A program made the position numbers and the translations under genes. Of a stretch of 64,000 nt of DNA, positions 31,501-42,230 are shown piece by piece. Numbering within the stretch: position 1 is the stretch's first letter; each line of letters opens with the position of its first letter. The notes under the pieces are model-generated. The model was not told the DNA's origin. It saw only the letters and a program-made list of their open reading frames with translations, and did not search any database. This DNA comes from Mytilinidion resinicola. Its lineage: Eukaryota > Ascomycota > Dothideomycetes > Mytilinidiales > Mytilinidiaceae. The DNA lies in contig NW_022985449.1 in the NCBI RefSeq assembly GCF_010093595.1, forward strand, positions 1,380,708 through 1,444,707. The letters are read 5' to 3'.

Positions 31501-33895
31501 ATTAGGGGACTTACTGAAAGCCACGGTGTTTGCTCGCACCACGCTATATCAAGGGTTGAGACATGAACGAAGCCCTTTGAGCTTGGGGTTTCACCCAGAA
31601 TGGCTTTCAGCAATGTGGACTTTCCCGAAGCAACGGGACCAATCAATAACGTCAGCTCCGATGACCTGATTTCCAGATTTATGTCTCGCAATATGGTTTC
31701 CCCGTCTTGTTTCCAACCGAAGGCGCCATCTCGTACGCTTACGATTGCGAAGCTAGACGGCATGTTCTTCCGACTTCTGGATGCTTGAGCCATGCTAACG
31801 AGCTCGATGTTGTCCGTCGATGCATCCCAAGCCTGATTACTGTACGGTTGTCCTGACTGGGAATTCCGACTGGAAGCTGTGCCTGGAGGGGACGAGACAA
31901 GCCGATGATCGGATCTAGTGTCGGATAGCAGAAACTTCTCAATCCTTTCAAAGCATCCAAATGTAGCTCTGAGGTCGACAATATCGCCGAATAGAGAGAA
32001 CAGTGGCTGCGTCAGAAGCATCAACAACGACAAGGATGTAAAGAGGCGTGGAGGGTCCAGGGTAGAGTGATTTTTAGCCGCAATGATGGCGAAGATGGCA
32101 AATGTAGCGACGGGTGATATCATAAGGGGAACAAATCCCAACGTAGAGGTATATGCGCCGAGTAACCAGAAGCCTTCTGCATCTTTGACTTCATCCTTTC
32201 GTAGATTTTGGATCAAGTCCGTCAGCGTTTTAGTCAAACCCGCTATCTTAATACCCTTAATGGATGCAAGCATAGTCGAAGTGACACCTAGTACGAGTCT
32301 TCTTGTAAACGTACTTTCGTACTACGGAGTGTTGGTGTTACGTACCAATTCGCTTTTGAATCCGCATGATCCACTTGAGCTGCCTTTTCTGCGTCGTGGA
32401 CGAGAGGCGCAAGGTTATGGCGGCAGACACTGTACATCAACTATCAGCACCATTCGTTGATAAAGACCGTTTGATGAAATGTTACCTATTGTCACTATAA
32501 TGGGGGCAACGCAGGCCCACCCGAGCTTCTCCCCCAGTAGCCATGTGGCCAGAATGAATTGGATAGTGTTCGCCCAAAGATCATGCATGCCCCGAAGACC
32601 TTTCACTAATCTTTCCACATCTGTGCTCATAAGGGTAACAGCGGCTGAGTCATCAAGGGCACTGATACCGATCTCGGTGGTCTTAGTGTAGATTGCGGAC
32701 ACAAGGGTCCCCCGAAGCATTGTAAGAAATTTGAAGGAACGATGAGAATAGAGACTATTCGAGACCTGATACGCGTCAGTCGAGGCACTTTGGTCTTGAT
32801 TGCGAAACTTACTGCCATGCCAAAGTACACGACTGCATAAGCACCAACGAGGCCGTAGCCAATGTTGATGGATTTCTGATGATCTGACTTATGCAAGAAG
32901 TCTAAGAGTCTACCAACCAGAAGAGGTTGACAGAGTGTGAATCCTAGAAGAGCCAATCGAGGGAATACCGGCAAAATCAGAGGCCATCTAAGCATTTTCG
33001 TCACGACATAGGCAAGCTCATGCTTGCTTTTCCTATGGGCTAGCAGACCAGTTAGCATCCACTCGGATACCATGAGTATCATGACATACGCCTGTGCCAT
33101 TCTTGCCAGAAATTATTATTTAGAGTCTCCGATGATAAGGACTCGTCCATTGGGTAGAGATCGGTTGGCTTGAGAATATGACTGAAGCCCTGCTTGATAA
33201 TCGAGTTGAGCCACCAGAGAAAAGTCTGGCTGTACAGCCCACTAGTATCTTCAGGACTCCCGTTCCCACCAGAGAGAAGATAATGGCGCTTTTCCTTGGC
33301 TTCTAGGAAGACTATCACGCCTTTCAATGCGAATGACGTGGTAAAGATATCGCGAGAGAGCCGGCTTGTAGACATTAGCCACAAAGTTCGTAGCATGGCT
33401 GCATCCAAAAGCATGGTGATGAACAGATAGGCGTTGAGAAGGATAGAAGGACGAAGTGATCTAGAGTGTTCCAAGTAAGACAATCTGCACAAGAATAAGC
33501 TGGCAACGAAGGAGAGACTAGCCGCCACAGACGATGCGACTCGGAGTTCGGAATGGCTTTGTATCGCCCATATCACCACAGTAGCCAATTGTAAAGAGGC
33601 AAATATGCCAATAGCAGTCTTGAAAATCATTGTCAGCTGTGCTCTGATGGGATCATACAAGCAAACGAACCAGCTTGATAGACCTCAGCAGCTTTCCATC
33701 GACTCTGCTCTGCTTCGAGCTAAGATAATGGATTCGCACGGGCGCAATGAGAAGAAACGCGGCGGATGGCGCGATAGAAAAGAAATACTGCTCAAAAGCG
33801 AGGGTGAAGTCAAAGTTGCCGCGACAACCTTCGACAGCGGGACCGAAAGCGGAGTCCGCTGAAGCGTCACAACGGAAGGATGCAGAGTTATTCAT
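28560..33895 (-). CDS. ABC transporter, ABCC (MRP-like) full-length multidrug/conjugate exporter
   Basis: Multi-exon minus-strand gene from ATG 33895. Order: N-terminal TMD0-like hydrophobic region (FFSIAPSAAFLLIAPVRIHY; FVASLFLCRLSYLE), linker, TMD1, NBD1, TMD2, NBD2. NBD1 has Walker A LLIGPVASGKSTLLKAILG, signature SSGQKQRLAIARAV, Walker B KLAIFDDVFSSMDA and H-loop ATHA. NBD2 has Walker A GICGRTGSGKSTLTLALFR, signature FSHGQKQLFCLARAML, Walker B KIVIMDEVT and H-loop TVITIAHRIETILDYD. The SHGQ signature in NBD2 is usual in fungal ABCC proteins. The first intron (33683-33644, 40 nt) resolves an apparent frameshift near the N-terminus, joining DGKLLR to AQLTMIFKTAIG. Such pumps export conjugates or metabolites at the plasma or vacuolar membrane with ATP; the substrate here is unknown. 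Confidence 0.93.
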
Positions 33896-34662
33896 CTTCG
33901 CAACGTGTCAATTTGTTTAAAGAGAGAGATGGTAAACCATTATTTAAGGGCTGCCAACAACAACGAAGACGTGAGGTACTTAGGGGATGCGGCACGGATG
34001 GTGGATGCAGATAAGCGTCAGAGAGACCTTCCTAATTGGGACAATAATTAACTATTTATAGTCAATTAATTGCATCTTTAGGCATCGAGATACAGCTTCC
34101 ACAGCTAAGTTGGGGAGGAGCTCGGCATGATACTGGACCGGTAAAAAGAGTGATATTCCAGGCAAGATTCGGTCATAGTTGCGATTAGGAAGGCGAGCAG
34201 TGCATTGTAACGAACGTACGATGCTCAATGATACAGATCATGCTGTTATTAAGCTATGTTTTACACTCGTTACGACTGTCTGAAGTCCTCCAACACATTA
34301 CAAACATATGTAGTTGAACGTAAGGTTCGTCAGGCTGTAAATCAGGCTAATATCTTCGCTATTTTTCACACTCGTTTAGCACCGTCTGAGTGACCCTCAT
34401 GAATGATTAAAATCTGAGGCCAATTTGAAAGATCTCATGCTGTAAATCAGACTGATATCTTAGCCACCTTTTCACACTCGTCTAGCACTGTCCGAGGCCC
34501 TCCAATACCTTGTAGAAAATCCAGACGTGATGCAATAAATGTAACATCGTCTCTTGGACAACGTCTTCTCATGACCCATGATACCATCGTAAATCGAGCT
34601 ATGCAACCCAATATATGCATCCAAATATGTCCGTCGAAACGCCAAACTCCACCTCACACCCC
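33896..34662. other. AT-rich intergenic region with a decayed tandem repeat
   Basis: Upstream of the ABC transporter (minus) and downstream of Pex7 (minus). About 34020-34260 is AT-rich with no coding signal; 34230-34560 holds three diverged repeats (separate entry). Confidence 0.55.
34230..34560. repeat. Three diverged tandem copies of a ~105-106 bp unit
   Basis: The core CACTCGT...GTCTGA/GTCCGAGG...CCTCCAA occurs with CACTCGT at 34264, 34369 and 34475, spaced 105 and 106 bp. Copies 2 and 3 also share an upstream CTGTAAATCAG(G/A)CT(A/G)ATATCTT block. The copies differ at many sites, so the duplication is old. Confidence 0.65.
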
Positions 34663-35799
34663 TCATGGTCCCATAATGGCCCTAACATCCCACACCAACA
34701 CCCTTTCATCCCACCCCACACTCGCACACCACCCCTCAGCCCCAAACAGACACCAATCCACCCCCGTCGCAAACTCCGTATGCCGCCCCATCCTCCCCAG
34801 CTCGCGCCCGTTCCCAAAGACCATCGGGTCCTGCTGTCCTTGTCCCTGTCCCCCCTGCTGCCCAACCCCCATGGCGCTCCCATCCGTCCACACGCGGCAC
34901 GTCATGTCGTAGCTCGCACTGAGCAGGATGTCGCTGAGATGCGGGCTCCAGCTCACCTTGCGCACCGCGTACTCGTGGCCTGGGAGAACAGCCACAGGGC
35001 CGGCCCCTGGTGCGCGGATGTCGAAGGTGCGGATGCAGCGGTCCACGCCGGCGGTCGCGACGACGCTGTCGCGGTATTTGTTCCAGTCGTGCGTGAGGGC
35101 CTCGCTAGGGGGTATGCCGACGGGAGGCGCGACGCCCATTCGAGCTTTCGGGGGGGTGTGGGTCGGTATACTGAGGGTAAGGTGGTTCGATGCGCTCGCT
35201 GGTGTCCTTAGATCGAAGACGCGCAGGTGGGAGTCGCTGCTCACAGCGCTGAGGAGGCTGGGGTTGTGCGGGGAGAATTGGGCGGAGTAGGTGCAGCTAT
35301 GTGTGGGGAGGGTGACGAGGGACTCGGCGCGGGTGGGGTTCCAAATCTTGATGGTGCCGTCCCAGCTGGAGGAGAGGAAGGTGTCTTTGGCGACGAGGTT
35401 CCAGTGGACGGAGAAGACTTCGCGGGCGTGCTCGGTCCAGGATTGGATGGGGAATTGGTTTAGAGAGATGTCGAAGAGCTTGATGCTACCGTCGCCGGAG
35501 GCGGTGAGGATCTGGTTCTCGTGGGACTCGGACCAGGCGATGTCGAAGAGGGAGTCTTGGGTGTCGAACCTGGGGGTTGAGGGAGGATGTTAGCTGCGAA
35601 GTGGAGGAGGGGTGGTTGAAGGGTATTGGAGGTACCATTTTTCAGCTGCAATCCCGTTTGCTGTGAGTACTAGTATATAGAGTCGTCCGTTCCCTACGAG
35701 GCCAAAATTTGCGGAAGACGCGACTGCGATGCGCGAGTCGAAGAAGGGTGAGTACTTGACGGAGTACCCGTTGTACCCTTGAGTCCGGAACTCGAGCAT
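34663..35799 (-). CDS. pex7: Peroxin-7, PTS2 import receptor (WD40)
   Basis: Two exons, 35799-35636 and 35569-34663, give 356 aa. Pex7 binds the N-terminal PTS2 signal of cargo such as thiolase in the cytosol and, with Pex20/Pex5-type co-receptors, delivers it into peroxisomes. The N-terminus MLEFRTQGYNGYSVKYSPFF with DSRIAVASSANFGLVGNGRL is characteristic. WD repeats follow: SLFDIAWSESHENQILTASG, DGSIKLFDI, REVFSVHWNL, SSSWDGTIKIWN, TYSAQFSPHNPSLLSAVSSD, ATAGVDRCIRTFDIR, YAVRKVSWSPHLSDILLSAS, YDMTCRVW and SVGWDERVLVWDVRA. A low-complexity Gln/Gly insertion (GQQGGQGQGQQD) interrupts the last blades. The start is 268 bp from the divergent AlkB gene. Confidence 0.96.
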
Positions 35800-36067
35800 G
35801 TTGAGCGGTTTACGCCGACGCGGCGTGGAAATAACTAGGCACTACCGGTAGCGAGAAGGCATGTAGTCACAGTCGGATTCTATCATGACTAGAAGGCAAA
35901 GAGTGAGCGAGCGTGTGGCATGTGGTGGTATTAAAGGGCAGCAGTTCTATCGATAAAGTGCAAGCCGAGGTGTCTTGGATTTGCCGATCACGGGATGACG
36001 CTTTGTCGTGTTTCTTAGGGCTGCCTAGACTTCCATTTCACGCGTTTCCAATACACCAAGAGCCGGG
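35800..36067. promoter_or_regulatory. Compact divergent promoter between pex7 and the AlkB-type gene
   Basis: The two ATGs are 268 bp apart on opposite strands with no frame between, so both 5' leaders and promoters must lie here. No individual motif can be assigned confidently. Confidence 0.5.
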
Positions 36068-37584
36068 ATGGATGCGTTTATTTCCAGAAAGAGGAAAAGA
36101 TTATCTGACGATCGAGAGTATGTGTCGACTGCTCCAAAATCCTGTCAGACGGACCCAGCGGCCGACGATGAGCCTACAGACTTCAAATTGGCGGTGCTAG
36201 CGTCGCTTCATCCTTACTGTGACGAAGACACGCTCCTCGAAGCTTTGTTGCTGTCAGAAGGCTCAGTCAATCTCGCATCGCAAGCACTCAAGCACAGTAG
36301 TACGGCAATTTCTCCACGGAAGAAAATCGCCACTGGGATCGGATATCAATCATCGCTATCAGCATTTACCACAAGCAAGGAAACACAATCCGGATCATCG
36401 GGGAGCACAAAGAAGGTTCTGACCAAGAAGGGTCAAACCTTGCATCTGTATGCGCCAGAAGATATCGAGACGCATACACCGTGCTCGATTATTCACAATT
36501 TCCTCCCTTCCCATGAAGCCGATGCGCTACTGCTCGAGCTATTAGAGGAAGCCCCTACATTTCAAAGAGAGACATTCCAGTTGTTTGGCAACACAGTACA
36601 GAGTCCTCATACGATGTGTTTCTATGCGAATTCATGGGACGAGGCAGAGGTGCAGAAGACAGAGTATGTTTACAATGGAAATTACATCAAGGTGCGTCAT
36701 GTTCTGAATGCTGTTATTCAATGAAGTCCTGAGGTTCAATAGGATATTCGGCAAACACTACCAGAAATGCGGAAAGTTGGCTCGAAAGTGCAGGCTGCCG
36801 TCAATGAGGAGATACAGAGACGGATCAAGACATACTACGCTGAGGCTAAGAAGCTGAAGTTCCAATCCCCACGTCCATGGGTGCCGAATGCTGCTTTTGT
36901 GAACTGCTATGACGGTGGAGCGGAGAGGTTCGTAACCATGTTTCGTTTTGGATTATATAAAAGTTGACAACCGGGATAGCGTAGGATACCACTCAGATCA
37001 ACTGACGTACCTGGGCCCACGGGCGGTCATTGGGAGCCTCAGTCTCGGTGTGGCGCGAGAATTCCGGGTGCGAAAAGTCGTCTCTCGCGACAGCAGTGGA
37101 GAGAAGGGGGATGTCTCTCGAGCCGACACAGAAGGGCAGGTTTCGATCCATCTGCCGCACAATTCGCTTCTCGTGATGCATGCAGAAATGCAGGAAGAAT
37201 GGAAGCACTCGATCGCGCCAGCTCAGGCTATCGACCCACATCCAATTGCGAAGAGCAAGAGAATCAACATCACCTATCGATGCTACAAGGAAAGCCTGCA
37301 TCCACGGCTCACGCCGAAGTGCAAATGCGGGGTGCCGACAGTGCTTCGATGCGTGCAGAAGCGAACGGAGAACCGTGGTAGATATATGTGGATGTGTCAT
37401 ACCAACTATACGCCTGGTAAAGAAGGGTAAGTAGTGACACTCTATTATTTGCCACAAGCAGAGTTTAACCAAAAGTAGGTGCTCCTTTTTCCAATGGGCA
37501 GAATTTGATGACGATGGAGAGCCGCCGTGGGCCGGGGATCCCATGAAGGAAAACAAGGACAGTATTAAGGAGCAATCAATCTGA
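36068..37584 (+). CDS. AlkB-type Fe(II)/2-oxoglutarate dioxygenase with N-terminal CUE-like and C-terminal GRF zinc finger
   Basis: Four exons (36068-36691, 36743-36927, 36980-37426, 37479-37584) give 453 aa. Residues ~35-80 (DFKLAVLASLHPYCDEDTLL, EGSVNLASQAL) look like a ubiquitin-binding CUE module. The catalytic core (about 130-370) includes LHLYAPEDIETHTPCSIIHN, PHTMCFYANSWDEAEV and PRPWVPNAAFVNCYDGGAES, then iron ligands in VGYHSDQLTYLGPRAVIGSL (H-x-D) and WKHSI (distal H), and the 2-oxoglutarate arginine in RINITYR. The C-terminus KCKCGVPTVLRCVQKR...GRYMWMC...GCSFFQWAEF is a GRF zinc finger (Cys ligands plus GRY/F). Family members remove alkyl groups from DNA or RNA bases; the added modules suggest recruitment to ubiquitinated damage sites and single-stranded nucleic acid. 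That recruitment is inference. Confidence 0.93.
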
Positions 37585-38835
37585 TACCCGAGGCACTGCC
37601 GAGTGACTTTCGCCGGCATTAACCAAGGTGCTATCATAACGGTAGATGAAATATACGCTGTACCACGGTTCCTTGTGACGACGACCTTTTCACTGCCGGG
37701 GCCCTAGGGAAATCTTTCTCAATGTGCACAATGATTCAACACTGTTTGAAGGGCTTCGATACCTTTTGGGAAGTTTGCAAGAGGTTCACATCAATCATTT
37801 TGGACAATGTGCAGGCTCGTCGAGCTACCCCAGACGGCGTCACGACGCAACGTTCGAGCCTGAGGTTTGCACCGCCAGCCGTCCCTTTCCAAAGCAAACA
37901 AGGCGGTGTGGCCGTACGAACTCGGGTTTGGAGATGAGTCCCTGAGGCACGGGCAATGAAGGGCGCCAAGCACGCGGTTGTATCAGCCTTCTCAGATCAA
38001 CCCGTGCAATCTGAGTGCGGGATTCTGCCGGCTGGATCGGATGACGGATGACGGATGACGGCGTTCGATCTGTGAGGCGCAGCAGGCCGTTGGAGTCGGA
38101 CACGGGAGGTCGTGGAGAGGGGACTCCTGACGGCGACACGCCTGAGATGAGGGACAACACGGCTGGCGAATTGAAAATAGCAGCCGCTTAACCTTGCACG
38201 CGCGCCTCGCCGGCGCCATGGACTTGCGCACAGGACTGCGCCGAATCAGCGCCCTGAGGTACCTTGGCCCGAGTGTTGTTCTACGCTTGTTTCGCCGTAG
38301 TCCGAACACAGTCGCTGCAGGAACACGGCTCCATGCGACAGGGCTGTGGACGTCTCATTTCCTCGTTCTCGCTGCCTCGCGCGGCCGTCTCTCCTCCACC
38401 TCACTGTCGCTCAATCCACCGAAACTCTCGATAATTCCCTTCTCTCGCGGCCCGGCTGTCGTTCGTCCTTCGTTTATCGACCGTAGCCGTCGCATCCACT
38501 CTTTTCACCAAACCAACATTCGTTTCACCCTCATTCCGACCTGTCGCGTGAAGCCTGACCCGGAACCCTCCTTACTCCTTGCGCCCGTCCACCATAGTCC
38601 AGAACGCCCTTGCCGAGAAGCCCATCGATATAATATCCTTACGAAGCCGCGCGATCGTCAATTGTTCTTCGAGCCTCGAAATACTGGCCACGTGCTACCG
38701 TAGTGAAGGTGAAGGTGCGACAATAGAAACAACTGGATGACGCCACACCCCGGACAATACCACCTCGAAAACAACAACAAGTCGTAGTACATAAAGACCC
38801 CGTTTTGAGTGCGCTCAGCCCGCCGTTACGCAATC
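37585..38835. other. Intergenic plus long 5' leader of the SH3 gene
   Basis: Contains a short GGATGAC triplication near 38038-38060. 38350-38830 is pyrimidine-rich on the plus strand, as in fungal 5' leaders. A plus-strand open frame 38194-38703 is Arg/Ser/Pro-rich without a domain and is not called. Confidence 0.5.
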
Positions 38836-40886
38836 ATGCCTCACCACCATCGCCGTGCACGTGCGGCGAAGCGAGAGGTGGAGGCTGTGGAGAATCGCGA
38901 CCTCGGCGACGAACTCCTAAGTGATGCCCACAAAATTGCAGATGGTATCAAGACGATATTCCAAGTGGTCACCGCAACATTGCCAAACACTTATACGGGA
39001 AAAGTTACCTACATTCCGGTCACCAAAACGGCCTTCGGAGTCCCCATTCAAGCTAGCTCATCGAAGGACGCACCTGCACCCAGTAGCGAACAACCCAAGG
39101 CGACCTCTGCGAAGGCCCAGAGCACTGCGGCAGCTGAAACTTCTGCAGCAGCTGTTCATTCGAGTGAAAAACACTCCTCCGAAGATGATAGCTCGTCAAC
39201 AGCCACGGCAAAGGCAAAGTCCTCTGCATCTGTAAAGACAACCGACATAGCGGCAGCTACAACCTCAGTTGATAAGTTGGTCGCTGCGTCGTCGACTCTG
39301 TCCGCTACTGTCGCTGCTGCGACCTCTGCGTCTCCGACCGCCATTGCATCTTCGTCCCAGGGCATGTCCGGAGGAGCCAAGGCAGGCCTTGCTTTGGGCA
39401 TTCTCGTTGTCATTGCTGCTATTCTTGCTTGCATTCTTCTCTTCTACCGCAAGAAGAAGCGAGCTATGGAGCATCAGAAGATGGACGATGAAAAGGCCAG
39501 CATGCACAATGCTCCCGCACCCGCTGCCAGCATCAGAACCGCACGAACCTTGTCGACTGCACCACGTCTGAGCCTTCGACCAGTAACTCAGTTCTCTCCC
39601 AACCTGGCAGGCAATCGCAAGAGTGCAGGGAATACCCTAGACATGGCCGCCGCTGCTGCCCTTTCAGCCAACTCCAACAACGCTTCCCGCGACTTCTTAT
39701 CTCCATCTCTTCAGCCATCCAGTGCCTGGGAGCGACGAGGTGCTGCAAGTGCCGCCAGCGATCCTTCGAATCCTTTCGGTATCCATGCAGAGACTGTCGA
39801 GAATCCATCCCCAAGTAGTCCTGTATCTGCGATTTCGGACGCTCCAGAGCACCTTGCCCCAGTTGCTGCGGCTGCTGCCGTTCCCGTTGCTGCCCCTGTA
39901 GTGCGAAAGCAAGTCCCACAGCCCGCTCCCGTCGAGTTGGATGTGGCTCGTGCTACTCCCGTTGAATTGGAAGCGTCCCGTCCTACTCCCAGCCCGACCT
40001 GGACTGAGGATATCCCTGCCTCCCCCGGTCCTGCTCCCACTGGCCCCCCACCAATTGCGGCTGCTGCTGGAGGACCTGTTTCTACCCCACCTGCTAACAA
40101 TGTCCATCGTGTTCAATTAGATTTCAAGCCATCCATGCAGGATGAGCTTGAGCTGCGCGCTGGTCAATTGGTTCGCATGCTGCACGAATACGATGACGGC
40201 TGGGTAAGACAATCTTGACAACGATCCCATACACACGACAGAACTAACTCGTATTGCAGGCTCTTTGTACTCGTCTTGACAAATCTCAACAAGGTGTCGT
40301 CCCTCGCACGTGTCTCTCTAAACACCCGGTGAAGCCTCGTACCGGCCCTCCCCGCCAAGGTCCACCGCAAGGTGGCAGGATGCGTGGCCCTCCTCCGATG
40401 GGCCCCGGCTTCCCCCAACCACGACCGCTCACTCCCAGCGGCCGTAACTCTCCTGCTTTTGGTGGTCAGCCTCGCTCTATGTCGCCAGCTATGTCGCCAG
40501 CCGGCGGACGCAACTCGCCAGGTCCCTTCTCTGGCCCACCGATGTCTCCAGCAGGTAGCCGCAAGTCGCCAGGCCCCTTCGCTGGCCCACCGATGTCTCC
40601 AGCGGGTGGCCGCAACTCACCAAACCCTTATGGGCCACCGCCAGGTGCACGTGGTCGTTCGAACAGCAACGCTCCCTACGCTGGTCACCCACGCTCCATG
40701 TCTCCCGGCCCCTATGGCGGCGGACCTCAGGCTCCCATCCCAGTTCCGGGTGGACGCCGCCGTTCCAACTCAGCTAGCCAAGTTAGGGCACGTCGCGATT
40801 CACCCCCTGGGCCCAGTCCTATGAACCCAAATCCTCTAGGCGGTCCTTTACCTGCGAGTAAGCCAGTCCCCGGGATGGCTCTATGA
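38836..40886 (+). CDS. Single-pass membrane protein with C-terminal SH3 domain and Pro/Ser-rich tail
   Basis: Two exons, 38836-40203 and 40260-40886, give 664 aa. ATG 38836 begins MPHHHRRARAAKREVEAVEN. The N-terminal ~185 residues are Ser/Thr/Ala-rich and probably O-glycosylated. They are followed by a membrane helix AGLALGILVVIAAILACILL and a stop-transfer FYRKKKRA. The cytosolic part is Pro/Ala-rich. The SH3 domain straddles the intron: VQLDFKPSMQDELELRAGQL, VRMLHEYDDGW then ALCTRLDKSQQGVVPRTCL. The tail has 17-residue repeats (MSPAGGRNSPGPFSGPP). There is no clear signal peptide, so type III-like insertion is likely. Fungal proteins with this architecture act at the cell cortex in polarity or wall sensing; that role is inferred. 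Confidence 0.88.
40491..40640 (+). repeat. 51-bp coding tandem repeat in the SH3-protein tail
   Basis: Copies start at 40491, 40542 and 40593, each beginning ATGTC(G/T)CCAGC. They encode MSPAG-(G/S)-R-(N/K)-SPGPF-(S/A)-GPP; the third copy diverges after NSPNPY. In-frame, 17 codons per unit. Confidence 0.85.
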
Positions 40887-42230
40887 CCATGAGCCTCGCT
40901 GCTCTTTGATCCACGCAACCTTCCAATTCTTGCAAAGATGAATGAGCGAAGCGACATGGTGCATTGCTTTATGAGAGATGGTTATGCATTTTTTATGTAT
41001 CTGCGTTGAACTCGAAATCTCCGGAAGTTGGATTTGAAAGGAAGATTTGATCCAGCAACAAAATTATCCGGTCTTCCTTTACACTCCACTTCTTATGTTC
41101 TTTGCGTTGCCCTACCGGCCTAAGGTTTTCTAACTTCTATTTCATATTTACGTCCTTAATCTCTTCGATCTTCAGATCATATCTCTATCCGCTGATTATA
41201 AGCTCCAAATATCGAACGCAATGAAAGCTCGCGCGGATTTAGATGTCTGACCTGGCGCTGGACATCACTGCCGTAAGAGGCGTATTGATGTATCGTCATT
41301 CGACTTGCTTCATCTTTTTGCATTTTTATTGGCCGGGCCTACTTGCCTTTCTGAAGCCTATCCTTTCCCTAGAGCTCTTAGAAGGGTTCTCTCGTGGCGG
41401 TTCAAACCTATTTGTTTTATTTTCGTCTATACCCCGGCCCCCTACCTTTCTTCAATACCGTTCCAATGTGGATACGTGTGGCGAATGCTTTAGACGTGCT
41501 TAATGTTTGAAAGCAATGCATTGGATTTTCCTGGGTGATTGGGAGTTCGAGGTCGAGATCCAGGTGATTGGATACCAGATTGGAGGCAGATGAGCAACGA
41601 TGCAAGCGGCGAGAGTAGATAGGTAGTCAATCGAGTGTTTGTTTTATGAGTTGGTGTTTTATAGCTAGTGACTGATTCAAGAGGATATCTAGTCGACATA
41701 GCGCGAGTCATGAGTTCTGTATCTGTGGGGGAGCGGGGTATCGCTGGCCGTGAATCATGCATATGCCGCAGCTTTTCCTGTCCTCTGCAGGTCTATCACA
41801 TACAACTTGCAGGTACAGAACTCACCACTAGTGTGAGCATGTCACTATTGCGACACGTTGGTGTCCGTCTAGCGCCTAGGGAGTGGCCGAAGGTTTTGAA
41901 ACAAGGTCTAGCCGACAATGCAACACTGCGTTTCCATTGTCAACCACCACTTAAGAACATCGCAGAGGACTCTCGCGACGTCTCATTTGGGACACTGTGG
42001 AACCATGTAGGAGCTACTGTACGAATATGTGCGTCGGAAATCTTATTCCCCGCCATTAATGTCACCCGTCCACCCTCTTTCCCGGCTGAGCTTTCCCGCG
42101 TCGACCGCATATAATCGCCAGTAGCCAACCTAACGCGTGCGAAAAGTCCAAACAATCCAAATTCGTGTCAATTGAACTCGTCAAATTCACACCTGTCCTT
42201 CTAAGCTATATCCGAAGTCCAATTAACAGC
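40887..42230. other. Intergenic, 1.3 kb, no gene seen
   Basis: 3' region of the SH3 gene and upstream region of the alcohol dehydrogenase. Open frames lack domains. Confidence 0.5.

Noticed and set aside
33640..33700. Apparent frameshift at the start of the ABC transporter
   Set aside because: A 40-nt GT-AG intron (33683-33644) restores a continuous TMD0 sequence, so I treat the gene as intact.
21988..33895. Secondary-metabolite gene cluster
   Set aside because: An Ayg1-type hydrolase and an ABCC pump are present, but there is no PKS, NRPS, terpene synthase, P450 or tailoring set, and core-type genes follow at once.
38194..38703. 169-codon plus-strand open frame upstream of the SH3 gene
   Set aside because: Arg/Ser/Pro-rich without domain features; better explained as pyrimidine-rich 5' leader sequence.
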